From: Phoenix dactylifera
Taxonomy: Eukaryota; Streptophyta; Magnoliopsida; Arecales; Arecaceae
Assembly: GCF_009389715.1 (NCBI RefSeq)
Contig: NC_052405.1
Span: 8,845,194-8,909,193, forward strand
Direction: 5' to 3'
DNA length: 64,000 bases
Positions 36,682-49,200 of this stretch are shown in pieces. Below the pieces are notes generated by a model, which saw only the letters and a program-made list of their open reading frames with translations, was not told where the DNA came from and did no database searches. A program made the position numbers and the translations under genes. Within the stretch, counting starts at the first letter, position 1; every line of letters starts with the position of its first letter.

Positions 36682-37310
36682 CGTGTGATGACCTCTGTGG
36701 GCACCTAGTCCCACATCAGTTATCCAATAAATAGATCTTAGATATTTATATAGGATCAAATAACCTAAATAACACTTTTCAGCTAGTCTTTTTAGATAAA
36801 ATACTGGGTTGTTGCAAATGGTATCTAAGAGGACCTAGCTTAAGACCTATATAAATTAAGGAACGTTACCCATTGCATTTGAATAAATTTGGGCCATTGG
36901 CCTGATGAAGATGCTAATACTTAAATAGAAAGAATATGTGAAGAATTGTGCGAACGTATATTTAGTCCCACATCAGCCATGCAATGAGTACATCATGGGT
37001 ATTTATACAAAGCCAAGAAACTCAAATAATACATTTTCGCTATTTTTTTTGAATGAGGTCCTAGATATTGCAAATGGTATCAAAGAGGACCCAATTTATA
37101 ACCTATGTGGATTAGGAGATACTGCACCATGAGCTTGCTGGTCACAGTCCTCAACCAGAAGAGGATGTTAGGGCTTAAATGAGGGAGGGGTTACGTATGC
37201 TCGGTCTCACATGGGCTATGTAATGAGTATATTCGAGTACTTATTCAGGGCTAAAAAATCTAAATAGTATCTTCCGGCTAGTCTTTTAAAATGAGATCTT
37301 GGATTTTCAC
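36682..37310. repeat. three tandem diverged units with PBS-like motifs (TRIM-like)
   Basis: Units begin near 36682, 36929 and 37181. Each has AGTCCCACATCAG or a variant, then an ATAAATAG/GAGTA..GGGTATTTAT zone, AATAACAC/AATAATACA, GCTAGTCTTTT-like sequence, and (units 1 and 2) TTGCAAATGGTATCWAAGAGGACC. TGGTATCAGAGC is the usual plant retrotransposon primer-binding site complementary to initiator tRNA-Met, and TGGTATCTAAGAGG (36819) and TGGTATCAAAGAGG (37075) look like decayed versions. The third unit is truncated before that point. This fits a tandemly amplified terminal-repeat-in-miniature element. Confidence 0.6.
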
Positions 37311-37378
37311 ACAGCGAAATAACAAAATCCATAAGCAAGAAGAAATTTGCTAAATCGGCCTAACTAGGCTCTCGAAGG

Positions 37379-37680
37379 CTACATGGGTATAAAGCATGAT
37401 TCGATTTGAATGGTTTTTGCCGATGAATCCCCGATGGTTGTTGTTCGGTTGATGTATCTCCCATTTTGGAACAATAGGTATAGGGAAGATGGTCGTGACA
37501 ATGCCTCGAATGTTTCGGTGTAGTCCATGCCATCAACTTGATCAATGCCTTTAGCTGCTCATCATGCTTCCAAGGCATTCAAGAGATCCACCGGCATGAA
37601 GCTTAGTTTTAAAGACCCACTTGGGTCCAATAACATGCATTTGAGGCTCTCTTGGAACAAGCTCCCAATTCTGATCGGGA
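37379..37680 (-). pseudogene. Ty1-copia reverse transcriptase relic
   Basis: On the minus strand the sequence reads NWELVPREPQMHVIGPKWVF, KTKLHAGGSLE and then, after a frameshift around 37550-37575, AKGIDQVDGMDYTETFEALS. These are the classic N-terminal copia reverse-transcriptase motifs (W.LVP....VIG.KWVFK.K...DGS, AKG..Q..G.DY.ETF). After that it decays to a stop at 37379. Neither integrase nor the catalytic YVDD region was found nearby. It is broken and isolated. The tandem units immediately to the left may or may not belong to it. Confidence 0.85.
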
Positions 37681-38442
37681 TGAAAAGCTCACACGGTGCT
37701 ACGTATCATCCTTCTTTTTCACGAAAATTGATGAAGATTGGCATAGCTCAAGTTGGGCTTAGATACACCAATACGAGAGCGATTGACTGTATGATGTGTG
37801 GATTTCATGTCACTACTTGCTTGAGCCACATGATTAGAACGATCCATGTGATTTGAGTTGATAGCCTAATGGGCTTCTTGAGTTGATGGGCCTTCGTGTT
37901 TTTGGATGGTGGGCAGTAGAAGGCCCATAATTAAAGGGACATAATTTATGCTACGAGCCTACGACTAGTTAGATCCATGGAGGGAAACACTTCTTCATGA
38001 GACATGACATGCCTTGAAACATACATTTGGTTATAAAGTTTGGCACCAAGAAGGGATTAAGCTAATGGAAGGCTTCCCACATTATGCATGCAGCGGTGAA
38101 GGATGACTACTTGTTAAATTATGTGGCTGGGAGATCAAGAAGCTCATCTTTCCCCTTGATCAGCTTAAAGACTTTGATCAATTCCAAAATTGTGGTATTT
38201 GTTCATCGGCTTTTCAACAACTTATGCATGCAACTTATCCAAGTTTTAGTTGTATCTCAAGATATGATAAAAAAAAAATGTAATTCATACGTCTATTTCA
38301 AGCTGATAATTGTTGCAAGCACCAAGAAAGAAAGTTGCCTCTTCTCTTCATCCTTTCCCTTCTTCTGACATTGGAGTTTGGATCAGAGGGCAGACATCCA
38401 GTTTTAGATAACATGCCATCCTTGTATTGTAAAATGGCATCA

Positions 38443-38722
38443 TCACAATGGACAATTCCATCGTTTATAATCGAAAAGAAAAGTTACAAGAGGTTTTTCA
38501 AACCAGAAATAAGTCTTTTCATTTTTCTCTTCTTTAAGTCTTCCCAATTCCCAATTATCTTGATACCTATCAAGATAAGAATCTTCGTAAACTGGGCTAT
38601 CTTTATAGCATGTCTCTTTAAAGTGAAAGTGGAATTCCCCCTTTGTTTTTTCCTTTCCATTCACTCGGATCTCTTCCGTTTCATCTATTTTTTCCGAAAC
38701 TTCCCGTTCTTCTGAACTAAGA
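38443..38722 (-). pseudogene. ycf1: nuclear plastid DNA insertion: fragment of ycf1 (TIC214)
   Basis: Minus-strand translation gives [58 protein letters not shown] and [19 protein letters not shown]. This is an internal part of the large plastid-encoded Ycf1 protein, which I recognise from the near-invariant [19 protein letters not shown] and [17 protein letters not shown] motifs. Similarity stops abruptly on both sides: after KRWNCPL a stop replaces the usual continuation, and upstream of SSEERE the frame is unrelated. It is therefore a short plastid-to-nucleus insertion of about 280 bases. The preserved frame suggests it is recent, not that it is functional. Confidence 0.88.
38555..38578. 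repeat. 24-bp near-perfect palindrome
   Basis: TTATCTTGATA and its exact complement are separated by CC. It lies inside the ycf1-derived fragment (encoding YLDRYQD), so it is inherited plastid coding sequence and not a terminator. Confidence 0.8.
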
Positions 38723-39452
38723 AGGGTGTTATGCAATACATGGATGGTGGGCCTCAAACAATCACATGCTTCTCTCCAATAATACACTGATGGCCTGTGG
38801 CATGAAACTATACCTCTCCAAACAGAGGATGGTTCTGATTGGCTAACATTTTACTGTAACATAATAGCTGTTATTTTTTCTATGCATAGAGTTTGCGAAC
38901 TTTAGAGGGTGGGAATCAAAGGAGGAGAGGTCATGAAGCAGGATTAGATAGTCATGGGCCATAGCTGCAACATAGGTAGGCTTTGGCCTTCCAGATAATT
39001 GTTATGGAGTGATCTGTTGAACTAAATCTGGATGCTTAAACTTGCTTCGAGGGCATGTTGCACGTAAAACATTAAGTCTTCTGTGTTCCTTGCATGTTTT
39101 TTTTTTTTTTTCCTTCTCTGAACAGCTCCTTTTCTTTCTCCCTTTTACCTGAGTACAAAATCAAATTTTAATGAAAATTTTAAGAGTTCACACTTGGATC
39201 CAAATCCATTGGAAATACAATCCCTTTTAATGAATGATACAGAAATGGATAACAGACAGAAATAATGGTGTGTTATTGTAAACAAGTGCAAAGTGTTGAT
39301 GAAAAAGAGGGAGAAGGCTTCAAAATTAACCTAAACAAAGAAGAGTGGAAATCCTCTGCAGCTGAATGAAGAGAGAGACAGAAATATAGGGGAGATCATA
39401 AACAAGGAAAATAAATTGGTGTTTATTTTGACAGACTCCTCCCTTTAAAACG

Positions 39453-39526
39453 GCTTTCATAGCTCAGTTGGTTAGAGCACCCGTTTAGTAAGCGGGAGGT
39501 CTTGAGTTCGACTCTCAATGAAAGCA
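39453..39526 (+). tRNA. trnT-AGU: tRNA-Thr (anticodon AGU), nuclear
   Basis: A 74-base cloverleaf. The acceptor GCTTTCA pairs with TGAAAGC, with discriminator A at 39526. D arm: GCTCAGTTGGTTAGAGC. Anticodon arm: CCCGT-TTAGTAA-GCGGG, so the anticodon is AGT in DNA. T arm: TTGAG-TTCGACT-CTCAA. There is no intron and no encoded CCA. The internal A box (TAGCTCAGTTGG, 39460) and B box (AGTTCGACTCT, 39505) are intact. It differs from plastid trnT-GGU, so it is a nuclear gene despite the neighbouring plastid insertion. Confidence 0.97.
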
Positions 39527-39530
39527 AATC

Positions 39531-39536
39531 TTTTTT
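39531..39536 (+). terminator. RNA polymerase III terminator of tRNA-Thr
   Basis: A run of six T begins five bases after the tRNA 3' end, the normal stop signal for polymerase III. Confidence 0.9.
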
Positions 39537-42500
39537 AAAATTTCAACCTCAATAGAGAAGGCTTTAAATTTTTTTTGACCAAGCAAACATTTCGATCATT
39601 GTTTTATTTTTCCACCCGAAAGTTTTGCTCATTTCATCAACCTGTTTTGTTGTCACTCTTGTTGTCTTCATTCCTGCAAAGTTCGAGAGATGGAGTGAAA
39701 AAATGGTTTGGTGGGAGAGCAAAGAGTTTAAGGGGGTGAAGGAGTTAAAATAACAATGAGAGAATCCAAACAATATCTCTTCATATTTTTCCCCATAATG
39801 TTTCAGTGGCATGGCTAAGATTATGGAGACTTTTCTTTCAATCAAATTGCCAAGCAGAACTTAATGTGCATCTTTGTCTTGATGTTTACATAAACGAAGT
39901 CCCCTTGTTTTATTTATCAATTCCTTTTAATGATGTGGTGGTGTTGGACAGTTGGTACTTGTTTTCCTATTGAACTGTTTCATGATGCGGTCTCCCCTGC
40001 AAGATACTGGTATTAGTTTCATTGGTATCTATACTTCATTTGCTTCTGTTCCCTGGTTGGAATCATCATTGATTGCCAAGTTGTTTGAGTTGTTTAAATA
40101 TCATATGATTAGCTTGTCCAGTCTGCATTTTTGGATCCTCAATGCTTATAATATCAGCATTTAATCCTCCTTCACGAATACTTCTACCATGAAAGCTCTT
40201 TGTTTCTTTTTTCGAAAAAGGAAAATCATTTATTCGATCCTTTTTCTTCAGAATTTTTGTTACTACTGTGGATGAATAGAAAAAAATAGGACAAGACCTC
40301 CAAAAAAAGTCATGGCTTTACTGTTTCCTCTCCTACTTTATGTCTCCAGAGTCCATTCATGAGGGGACTTCTTGCTTCCAGGATTGAAATGAAGCCGACG
40401 GTAACTGTCCTTTGTTCATGACCCAAATAGTTATAATGGCTTTTCTTGTTTTTCAGAAAAGAGGAAGTTTAAAGGAATACTATTATTACAGAGCTTTAGC
40501 AATTAATTTTCTGACGTTTTCAATTATTTGAAATCTATTCAGTTGATATATTTTGTTCTTCAAAATGATTTCCTTATTTACCTCCTCAGTCAGTCACATT
40601 TCATAAATTAGCAGCATGACCTTTGCATCTTCAAAGTTTCGATGGCTAACCAATTACTCTGAAACCTTTCAAAGGCAAATGAAGATAGTTACTGACAATG
40701 CGCCAATGGACCGAGATGTGTTCATAATTTTGTTTAACAATATCCATCAAGTTTGTCCAACAACTTATTTCTAAGTAAGGAGTTTAGAGTACAACCTTTG
40801 TATAATCTTAAAGTAATGAAGCGACCGAGTTTTAATGCCCGCAGCCTGAGATAATCGAAAAGGAAACAGCCTTACATGATCCAACAGCAAATCTTTAAAA
40901 CCAAATAAAAAAAGAGAGCCAAGTAATTATTTTGTCTGTTTTTGGTGTTCATCATTTACAAGTCCAAAAGGATTTCATGCTAGGTCTTTGTAGGCTTTAT
41001 TTTCCTCCATAGACATAGTTATTATCATGTTGAAGATGGACCCTCAATGCTCATTAGTCTAAAAAGCCATGTTTCCTTGCTTCCCTTCTTATCTAGTCAT
41101 CTCACTTTGTAATAATAGCAGCTATTGTTTTTTATCATAATTATTTTTCTTTGAAGCCAAGGATGTTTGCCAATTGGTTGCAATACCTATTGAAGCCTTT
41201 GCAATACCTTTGCCTTTCTTTTTTCCACTCCATGTGCTCTCCCAGTGGATAATTCAGTTGATGGCTTTTGTGAAAAAGCTTCTGGGACACCTCTTGACAG
41301 GTCATCATAATCATCGAGGTGCGGAAATTGAGGAACCGGCAAGCGCCCGATCAGTTCCAATCCTTTTCATGCTCTTGGTCCTCACTTGTTAATCCTACAT
41401 CCATTCGGTTCTTTTTAGGCCAATGCTTTTCTTTCTTCCCTTCAATCATGGTACCTCTGTCTATGTGTATCTGTAAGATCTCTGTACTTGGATTCTCTTT
41501 TTCTCATGTCTTCCTCTTGGAAATCCTTGGACTATTTCTATGTGGGATCTGAACATGTTCTTGGAGAATTGAAATGTGATATAGGAATTACTTTCCACCA
41601 TGCTTGCAGCCTTTCATCTGTTTTAAAAAATATTACACATTGCCTTGGCAGCTTTCCTTTTTCTCAAAGTAATGGCAGGAACTGTGCTGGTTTCCACTTA
41701 TGCTCTTTATTTTTTTCAGTGTCACTGAACTTTCTCCTGGACTGCAGATAGGCATATAACAATGACCAATCCACCCCTTCACTTATGCTGCTTGTGAGGA
41801 GTTGGTCGAAGTCTTCTAGGGACAAAGTACAGGTTTTCATTCAGGTTGAAGCAAAAGCTTATAGAAAACAATGGAAGAGGATAGGAGATTCCTAGGCACT
41901 TGCATCCTTTTTCTCCTTCATTAATGCCACTTTGTGCTATATTGCAATTAGCTTGATGCTGGCTGGGATCAACAACCATCGACTATTCCTTCCTTGGCAG
42001 TGCAGTCATAATTAAGGGGAGCTGAAGCTAGATACAGCTTATTTGCAATAACAAAGACCTTGTTACGAAATTCTGGTTCCAGTTCTCGTTCGACGTCAGG
42101 TTAGCTATCCACCAAGTCTTCTTTTAGCTTCGCTGTTCATTTGAGCATCATCTGTGCAATTATCACACTTTTTGGCTATTCTAGGTTGAAGCTGTGCTCA
42201 GCCCCCCAAGTCCCAGTCCATCTCCTTCCCTTTCTCTTTTCTAGTGCCTGTGGCTTATCTAAGCATCATGCATATGAAAACTTGTCCTAGCAAAGAGAAA
42301 GATTCGAGAAATGGACATGGTAGAAAAAATATGGAAAGAATATCACCATGTCTGTCAATGAGGCCTTTGCGCGAGTCTTTGTGATGGTTTCTGGTTATCT
42401 TTCATGTAAAGAATTCAGGATGCAAACTTCTGTGCTGCTGTTCTCACTATAAAGAGAATGCCATCACATCTGGTTGAGGAGGAATGGAGACCTTATCCTT

Positions 42501-43520
42501 CCGCAATTATTTAGTGTTATTTTGCTTTTGAGTATGTTTTCAAAATCTAAAAGATAGCTAACTATTAAAAAATATTTTTATGTTGATCGATTAACAGATT
42601 AGGTACTAGAAAATAAATATCTCATGAAAACAAGTACTGGAAATATGACCATCTATCTGCATGTAATTTTAACCTCCTATATTTGTTCTTTTGTAGTTTG
42701 TTGCTTATGTTAAATCTGATGCGTGGACTTGTCTCTTAAAATTTCAACTAATTTCCAAAATGAAATAAACTCGATGAAAATTAGATGGTTCCATGTGTTC
42801 CATACTCTTCAGTTCTGGAATTTTTTCTTGTTTCTTTTTTCCCTGAATTTTCTGTGAACAAGATGTAGTTTTGCATCTTCTTTCTCTTTCTTCTGTGGCA
42901 TCAATTTCTTTCTCATCAAGAGGTCAGTTGTGGTTGTGGTCTATATTATTCTTAGGAGTTCTCCCACCAAACTTTTTTTTTCTCGAGCAAAGTTCTTATA
43001 CAAAACTTAATTGCTAGAGTTTTAAAATGTGGAAAATTTAGAAACTAAAATCTTTTGATAGATGGTTACATGATGTATTTCTTATTTTTTTTGTTTATTA
43101 AAAATAATCTGTTTCTTCTCAACTACTACATGTTATTTAAGCATCGCCTCGAAGCATGCACACGATTCCTATTATACTGAGATACCGTTGATGCTGATGC
43201 TTTGACAGCTTGTTGATAACCAAGAAGCTAAAATTCAACACTCACGCAGAAGTTGAGCAACTCCCCCAACAGTTCAATCCAGCTATTCTATCTATTCATC
43301 TGCTTCCTTGAGGTTAGTTTGCTGCTGCTGTTCTATCTATTAACAATTTGATAACGCTTGCACATCTTTTTACTGAAAGTGCCTTAAGGACAAGATGTAA
43401 ACTCTTGTACACACTCAAGAGAGTTGTAATTCTACGTAGGTGATTTAGCCAATCCTTTAACGACGGATTATAGTTGGGATACGGCTATCAAAAGTTGCTA
43501 AAGAGAGCAAGCAAGAAGCC
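39537..43520. other. spacer, no gene seen
   Basis: AT-rich. Open frames of 60-90 residues (for example at 41174-41751) have no recognisable motif. The right end should include the promoter and 5' leader of the gene at 43521. Confidence 0.5.
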
Positions 43521-44508
43521 ATGAACAGCATGGAAGAGAGACCAAAATTTTGGAGTGAGAACACAACTCCATCAGGAACAACTGATAGGGAGGCTTCCTG
43601 GAAGGACGTCGGCACATCCATGAATGCCATCTCCTTTGGGTTTGTTGCTACAGCAGTCTTAGTATCCATGTTCCTCATCATGGCAATCTTCGAGCATTTA
43701 CTTGGACCGAGGCCCTCTCACCCTTCATCTCAAACTGATGATCAAGAATCCATGGAGATGGGCCAACAACCAACTCAGACGCATCCACTTGGGAAGCTCA
43801 GCAATTCAGAGTCTGTAAGTCTACTTGCATTATAGCTGTATGATGCCTGTTTAGTTTTATAAGAATGATTTATCAGTAGTTGTTTCAAGAACCTGGAAAT
43901 CACTGCTAAGTTTCAGTTCTGAGATTTACTCACAAAAAAAAAGAGTTTCAGTTCGAAGATGAGTCACAATTTTGAATTTTCTGATTGGGAGAATGACCAA
44001 TTTAGCAAGCACAGTATTGAAATTGTGCAATATTCTGCAAAATTTCATAACTAGGTGTTGTGAAATTGTGTTTTTTTTTTTTTTGAAATTTCAAAATTAA
44101 GTGAAAACTGCAAATTGGAAATTAACTATACAATGAATGAAGGTTTAAATATTACCTCCAAACAAAATACAGATATTGAATTGGTGGTACACTTTATTGT
44201 TCTCCATAATGCTAGCTTATTAGTGGACATGGCTGAATCCCTTGCACGCTTTCGGGCATTGCCCACTTCATATTTTTATGCAGATAACTCCCTTCTTCTC
44301 CAACCTATAATTCATCGAGCAATTATTTGATTATTGGCTAATTTTCCTTTGGTCGTGACAGGTGGCAACTCCGTATCCAGTCGATGTATCCGTGTTGATG
44401 CCAGGGCAAATATATCCAACTTACTTAGCCCAACCAGCCCCTCACCCTTGTCCAAGAGAAGGGATATATTGGCCTTCCCATGATCATCATGCCTTTAGTT
44501 CTACGTAG
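43521..44508 (+). CDS. small single-pass membrane protein of an uncharacterised plant family
   Basis: Two exons, 43521-43814 and 44362-44508, join in phase 0 (SNSES|VATPYP) to 146 residues. The donor is TCT|GTAAGT and the acceptor GTGACAG. A polar N-terminus (MNSMEERPKFWSENTTPSG) is followed by one hydrophobic helix at about 36-61 (AISFGFVATAVLVSMFLIMA), then a disordered Gln/Ser/Thr/Pro-rich stretch. The C-terminus carries DVSVLMPGQIYPTYLAQPAP and CPREGIYWPSHDHH. I know that ending (VLMPGQ..PTY.AQP.P..C.REG..WP.H) from small plant proteins with no assigned function. Met4 is an alternative start. Its role is unknown, and an endomembrane or plasma-membrane location is only implied by the helix. 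Confidence 0.85.
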
Positions 44509-46275
44509 TTCTTCACATGTAGTAATCCCATGCAAGTTGAAAATATGGCGCAGGCTCAAATAATTATGGATCTAATGATTTGCCTGTACTAAAACCTGCA
44601 CCAGAGTACAGCTTTTACCATCAATACATTCAAAAGGGGTATTATTTCGAGAGTATCTCATCTCTTCTAGTTTTGTTTGACCATTGTCTACGATGCCTCA
44701 CCGGATAGGAGATTCTCATGATATCCCTGATGCTGATCAATAAAGACATAGTATGGTCTACTAAAATTGCAGGCAGCATTAAGGTTCTAATGTCCATATA
44801 GCTTGCCTTAAAGTTAATCTAAAATATATTGATTTTAACATTGATATAAACTGTAGACCCATCAGCAGGTCAGCGCCTGCCATGAAAGCTCTATGATTTC
44901 TTGAGCTTTTTAAAGACATCAAAGTGCACTCTTCATCCTGGTGAGTTATGACCATGTTTTCTATTAGCCCGATCCAATGGCTAAGACAGGTGCTGATGAA
45001 GTCTTCTGCATTGCTACAGCACAACACTCATCAGGTACAGAGCCATTTATAAGTATGCCACATACGCTGAGTGAAGAAATTTTCTTTAATATATTCTCAC
45101 TTGAGTAGAGTAGTCCAAGGGGATCCCTCAATCCAACGTCTTTCCAGCAGCTGCAATCCATGAACACAAGCTCTAAAAAATGTGTTCAAAGGCAGGAACC
45201 AATGCTTTTGAACAAAGGCAGTGGAGCTGGATGATGTCCCCAGTTGATAAATTTTAGCAATTAAAGCTTTTCAAAGAAGGCAGTTTCGTGCAGTTCTCAT
45301 GGCTAGCAAAATTTCAGTTCCATGAATAACCTAGTCAGCAAATAGAATTGCAGAAGTTCTTCCAACCTGCACAGCTAATCATCTCCCTCGTCTTCGTTTA
45401 GTTGCCATTCTGGGTAACTGATTTCCCAGGCTGAAACTCAAAAGACCCCTGCCAACACCAGGGCATGAGGCTCAATTTTACAGTTCCTGCAGACTGTAAA
45501 GTGTTCAAAATGTGGCAGCAAAAGGAGCACAAATAGAACTTCTACAGTTAAAACAGATTTTGCTACTTTTGAATGAAGTACTGCAAGAACAAAACGAACA
45601 GAAAAGCAGAAAAATCCATGCACCTTTACAACAGCCTGATTCACATTACATACCTTTATATTATAAAATTATTTACATCTGGTTTCAAAAATTTAAAATC
45701 TTATGTCCATGAGAGTTATTTATCCATAGTCACAGTACATCATTCAAGACCATGATGAGAGTTCGATCCACTATTTCTTGTTTGCTTTGGGATGCCAAAA
45801 CAAACATCAATCACACCACAAGCCAGAGAACTCATTTTTCTTAGCTTGGTTTAAACCATGAGTATCTATGGCTGAAGAGAGAACCTCCTTTGTTTCTGAT
45901 TATAAATTAAACCAGTGACAAACACCCAGACCCACCATTAAGTAAACCGCAGCCATAGCATTCTGCACAAGGCATTCAGCAGACCTTTCATTGATGTTTA
46001 TCAAAAACCCGTTTATATGAACAATCCATCTTACCAATAGCAAAAATGTTGGAATTCATTTCTAGCTGCAAAATAGGTTCTGCCAGGTTTGGCCATTTCA
46101 TCAGCATTGTAACCCATACCAACTTTCTTTAACCAAAATTTCTTCTAAATGGCAAATAGTAAAAAGAACTTACTGCACATGCAAGATTAACTAATTTGTT
46201 ATCTAGCACTTAACATCTGATATTTTGTTCAGTCAGGTTAATAGGTGCATAGGTTTGACAAATTAATAAATAACA
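44509..46275. other. convergent 3' flanks, no further gene seen
   Basis: Lies between two genes pointing toward each other (plus-strand gene ending 44508, minus-strand gene ending 46276), so it should contain both 3' UTRs. No other coding region is recognisable. Confidence 0.55.
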
Positions 46276-49200
46276 TCATGAGGAAAGCTTTTTGTTCCGT
46301 TTCTTTGCAGTCTTGGCCAGAGCATCACATATCTCCTTCTTCCGTTTTGAGTTATCATCAGCCTTGCTTGCAGAATTTTTGGCTTGAAGTTCCAATGCAC
46401 TCTTCACAAAGAATTTGAGCCTCCACAATGTGCTTTCACTCTGCACAAATAGAAGGTGCAGCAAAATTTCAAGGCTTGAACAGCGAGAATGCTCTATGAA
46501 CAGAAGGTAAAAAAATATTTTCACTTGGAACAACAGAGGAAATATGTTGATGTTAAACCCAGCTTAACATCTAAAGTCAAAATATGGATGGTAAGGACTA
46601 AAACTGGATATGAACACATGGAACAAAAGAAAGAGGCGCTCCTATTTGCACCACAAATAATAATAGCAATTAAGACTCATCGAAGTACAAAGGTTGCTTC
46701 AAAAAGGGATGCCCAGCACCGAACGCAAAAACCAATTAGGCGACTTGCAGTCCATTCCTAAACTGCTTAGAATAGCAAGAGTACAATTCTTTTAATGCAT
46801 GGTTCATAGAAAGTAAAACCTTGTTGAATATAAACAAACATGCAAACAGGGATGATGGTTAACTCAGGCTTGGTGTTAAATATCATTGTATATAGACAAT
46901 TTATCCATATTGACGGGCATTTCAATTGTTGCTGTTACATACATTCATGACACAATTATGTCATGAATCTATGATAGCACTTGAAGTGAACATGAAAAGA
47001 GTCTGCGGGTGTAGACCTGAGCATCCATATCGAGGTCCACCTCTTCAGCAGCAACTGGGAAGCTCGGATTGTGTTGAGCAATAATCTCTAGTGCCTTGGT
47101 AATATCTTCAGGGGATAAAGAACTCAGCCCCACGCCAAGTTTTCTTTTCTCATCTGCAGACATTTTTCTTCAAAATTTTTCCAGAGTTAGTCATGAATTA
47201 ATCACATAAGTCAATGAAATTAATACAGAATATATCTGATAAAAGACAGAGGTATATGACCATATCAGATAAGCAGTCTCAAAAATAATTTATACAGGAC
47301 AACAGAATTTATTTTGGTCCATTTCTTTGGATTAAACGGGCAAACTTGTTTGAAGAAACACAGAGAATATGGAAAGGAAAAGAGCAAATAAACAGAATGG
47401 GCAAAAATGTAGAATTCCATCATGCATAATGACAATGACCACCACCACCACCACCATCACCATCATCAATGTCTTTCCCCATCAAGCGGAGTCCACACAA
47501 GGAGGCTCCAGGGAAGAATTTAGCAGATTTTTATAACTGAAAATCAACACAGGTTAACCACTTAACTCAACCATTGGTGCCAAGCCAAGCAAGAGTTGTT
47601 TTCCATAAAACCAGTATTTGTAAATAAAGAGATGTTTATTGCTTGCAATTTAACCTCATACAACTAGGGACCAACCGTCCATGATTAGGAATTAACTTGA
47701 TTGAGTAAATGAATTAATTTTAAAGAAGAAAAGGATGATTAAGTTATGGTGCTTCGGACAAATGGACACATAAAAACACCAACCATTATTGATTAATAAA
47801 TTAAAAGAGTGATGGTTCACATTAAAAAATTATAAAAATACAAAGTTACACTGTGATATTGGAGCAGCTCGTGCCCACACTAGACAGCATTCTTCAAGCA
47901 TAATCTTGCATGCTGTCACTCACTTCAATTGGTGCTTTCCATTAACTTGTGAAATTATCTTTTCAATAACTACAATTTTGTAATTTATTATCCAGAAATA
48001 AAAAATTAATCAGAATATTTCCTTCTTGGAAGGAGTTTTGTTTCTCCACTGTTAATAAGAAAATATTAACCAGCCTTATCCAACCTGGTTAATGTATTTG
48101 CTTTGCTTCTAAGAAACTTTATTTTTCTTAATATAGTGCCCTATTGGTGCATTCAGTCATATTATTAACTGCTAAGCCAAAATTATACCAAAGTGAACTT
48201 GTCAAATCAAACATCAGAATTCAATGATGGAGACTCGCTACAGGAGTACAAAGTAACAGAGATAAAAAAAAATACCTGCATCTCTGGATCACTGATTCTC
48301 TAAGATCTTGCAAGTGCAAATTGAGCTCATCAAGCTGAAATGCATCAGAAAAAACTGTCATGTATTTAATTAATGAGTTGCAGCTTCAACATTGTCCTAG
48401 AATTGCAGCTGCTTTGCTTGGTTTGGCCATTAACCCTTGAAAAGTTCTCACTTCAAACAGAAGATAAAAAGAGGTTTCATCTGGAATCTTTTCCACAGGC
48501 TCAGCTCATGTAGTTTGAATATTCCAGCTACCCACATTGGAGTTAAGTAATTGGGCTATTCATTATGTGTTTATTATGTGCAATTCAACAATTAACTGAA
48601 ATGTAGCTGCAACTAAGTGGTGTGTAATTAATAAATTTTTAGAATGGAGAAGTGCATGGGAGATAAGGAGCTTGCTGCTGCAGTTTGCAATTCAACCGTA
48701 CACAGTTAGCGAACTTTACGGATTGGTGAGCACAAGGAAAATCTAAGATTTGCTCTTTGTTTCCCATCCAAATTCCAGGCAATTAAAGGAAACTGATCCA
48801 AGAGACTAGTCCATATTGCCAAAAAGCAAAACTAAACCCAATTTTTGATGACAGATTTTATAATACAAGAACTGTATTATCTACCTTCTCAAAATGCACC
48901 CTGAACCAACAGAAACCATATATACTTGCATTATTACCTTCCAAATAGATAAATTGTTATAATATTTTCTTGTTTTCCTTTTCCTTCATCAGTTTAACTG
49001 ACAACTAAAAAAAATTGATGCATGTTCCTCCAGTTCCTAAATATTACATGCTTTTTATTCCTTACAAATATTGTAATTTCTCTATCACAAAAAAAAAGAG
49101 ATTGTCCAATTGGACCAAAAAGAGTACTCAGGAAACCAGTCGGGAGAAGGGTATTTTGCCTTTTTGTTTCACTGTTATTCTGGTTCTAACCACACAAGGC

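Noticed and set aside
38555-38578. Palindrome as a terminator or protein-binding site
   Set aside because: It lies within plastid-derived coding sequence and is more simply inherited from ycf1.
38335-38715. 126-residue plus-strand frame
   Set aside because: It is the antisense shadow of the ycf1-derived fragment, which is identifiable on the minus strand.
39453-39526. tRNA as part of the nearby plastid insertion
   Set aside because: The anticodon AGU and body match nuclear tRNA-Thr, not plastid trnT-GGU, and the ycf1 similarity ends about 730 bases earlier.
47438-47468. CCA/CAT trinucleotide repeat as coding
   Set aside because: It is in a GTE intron, not in frame with either neighbouring exon.
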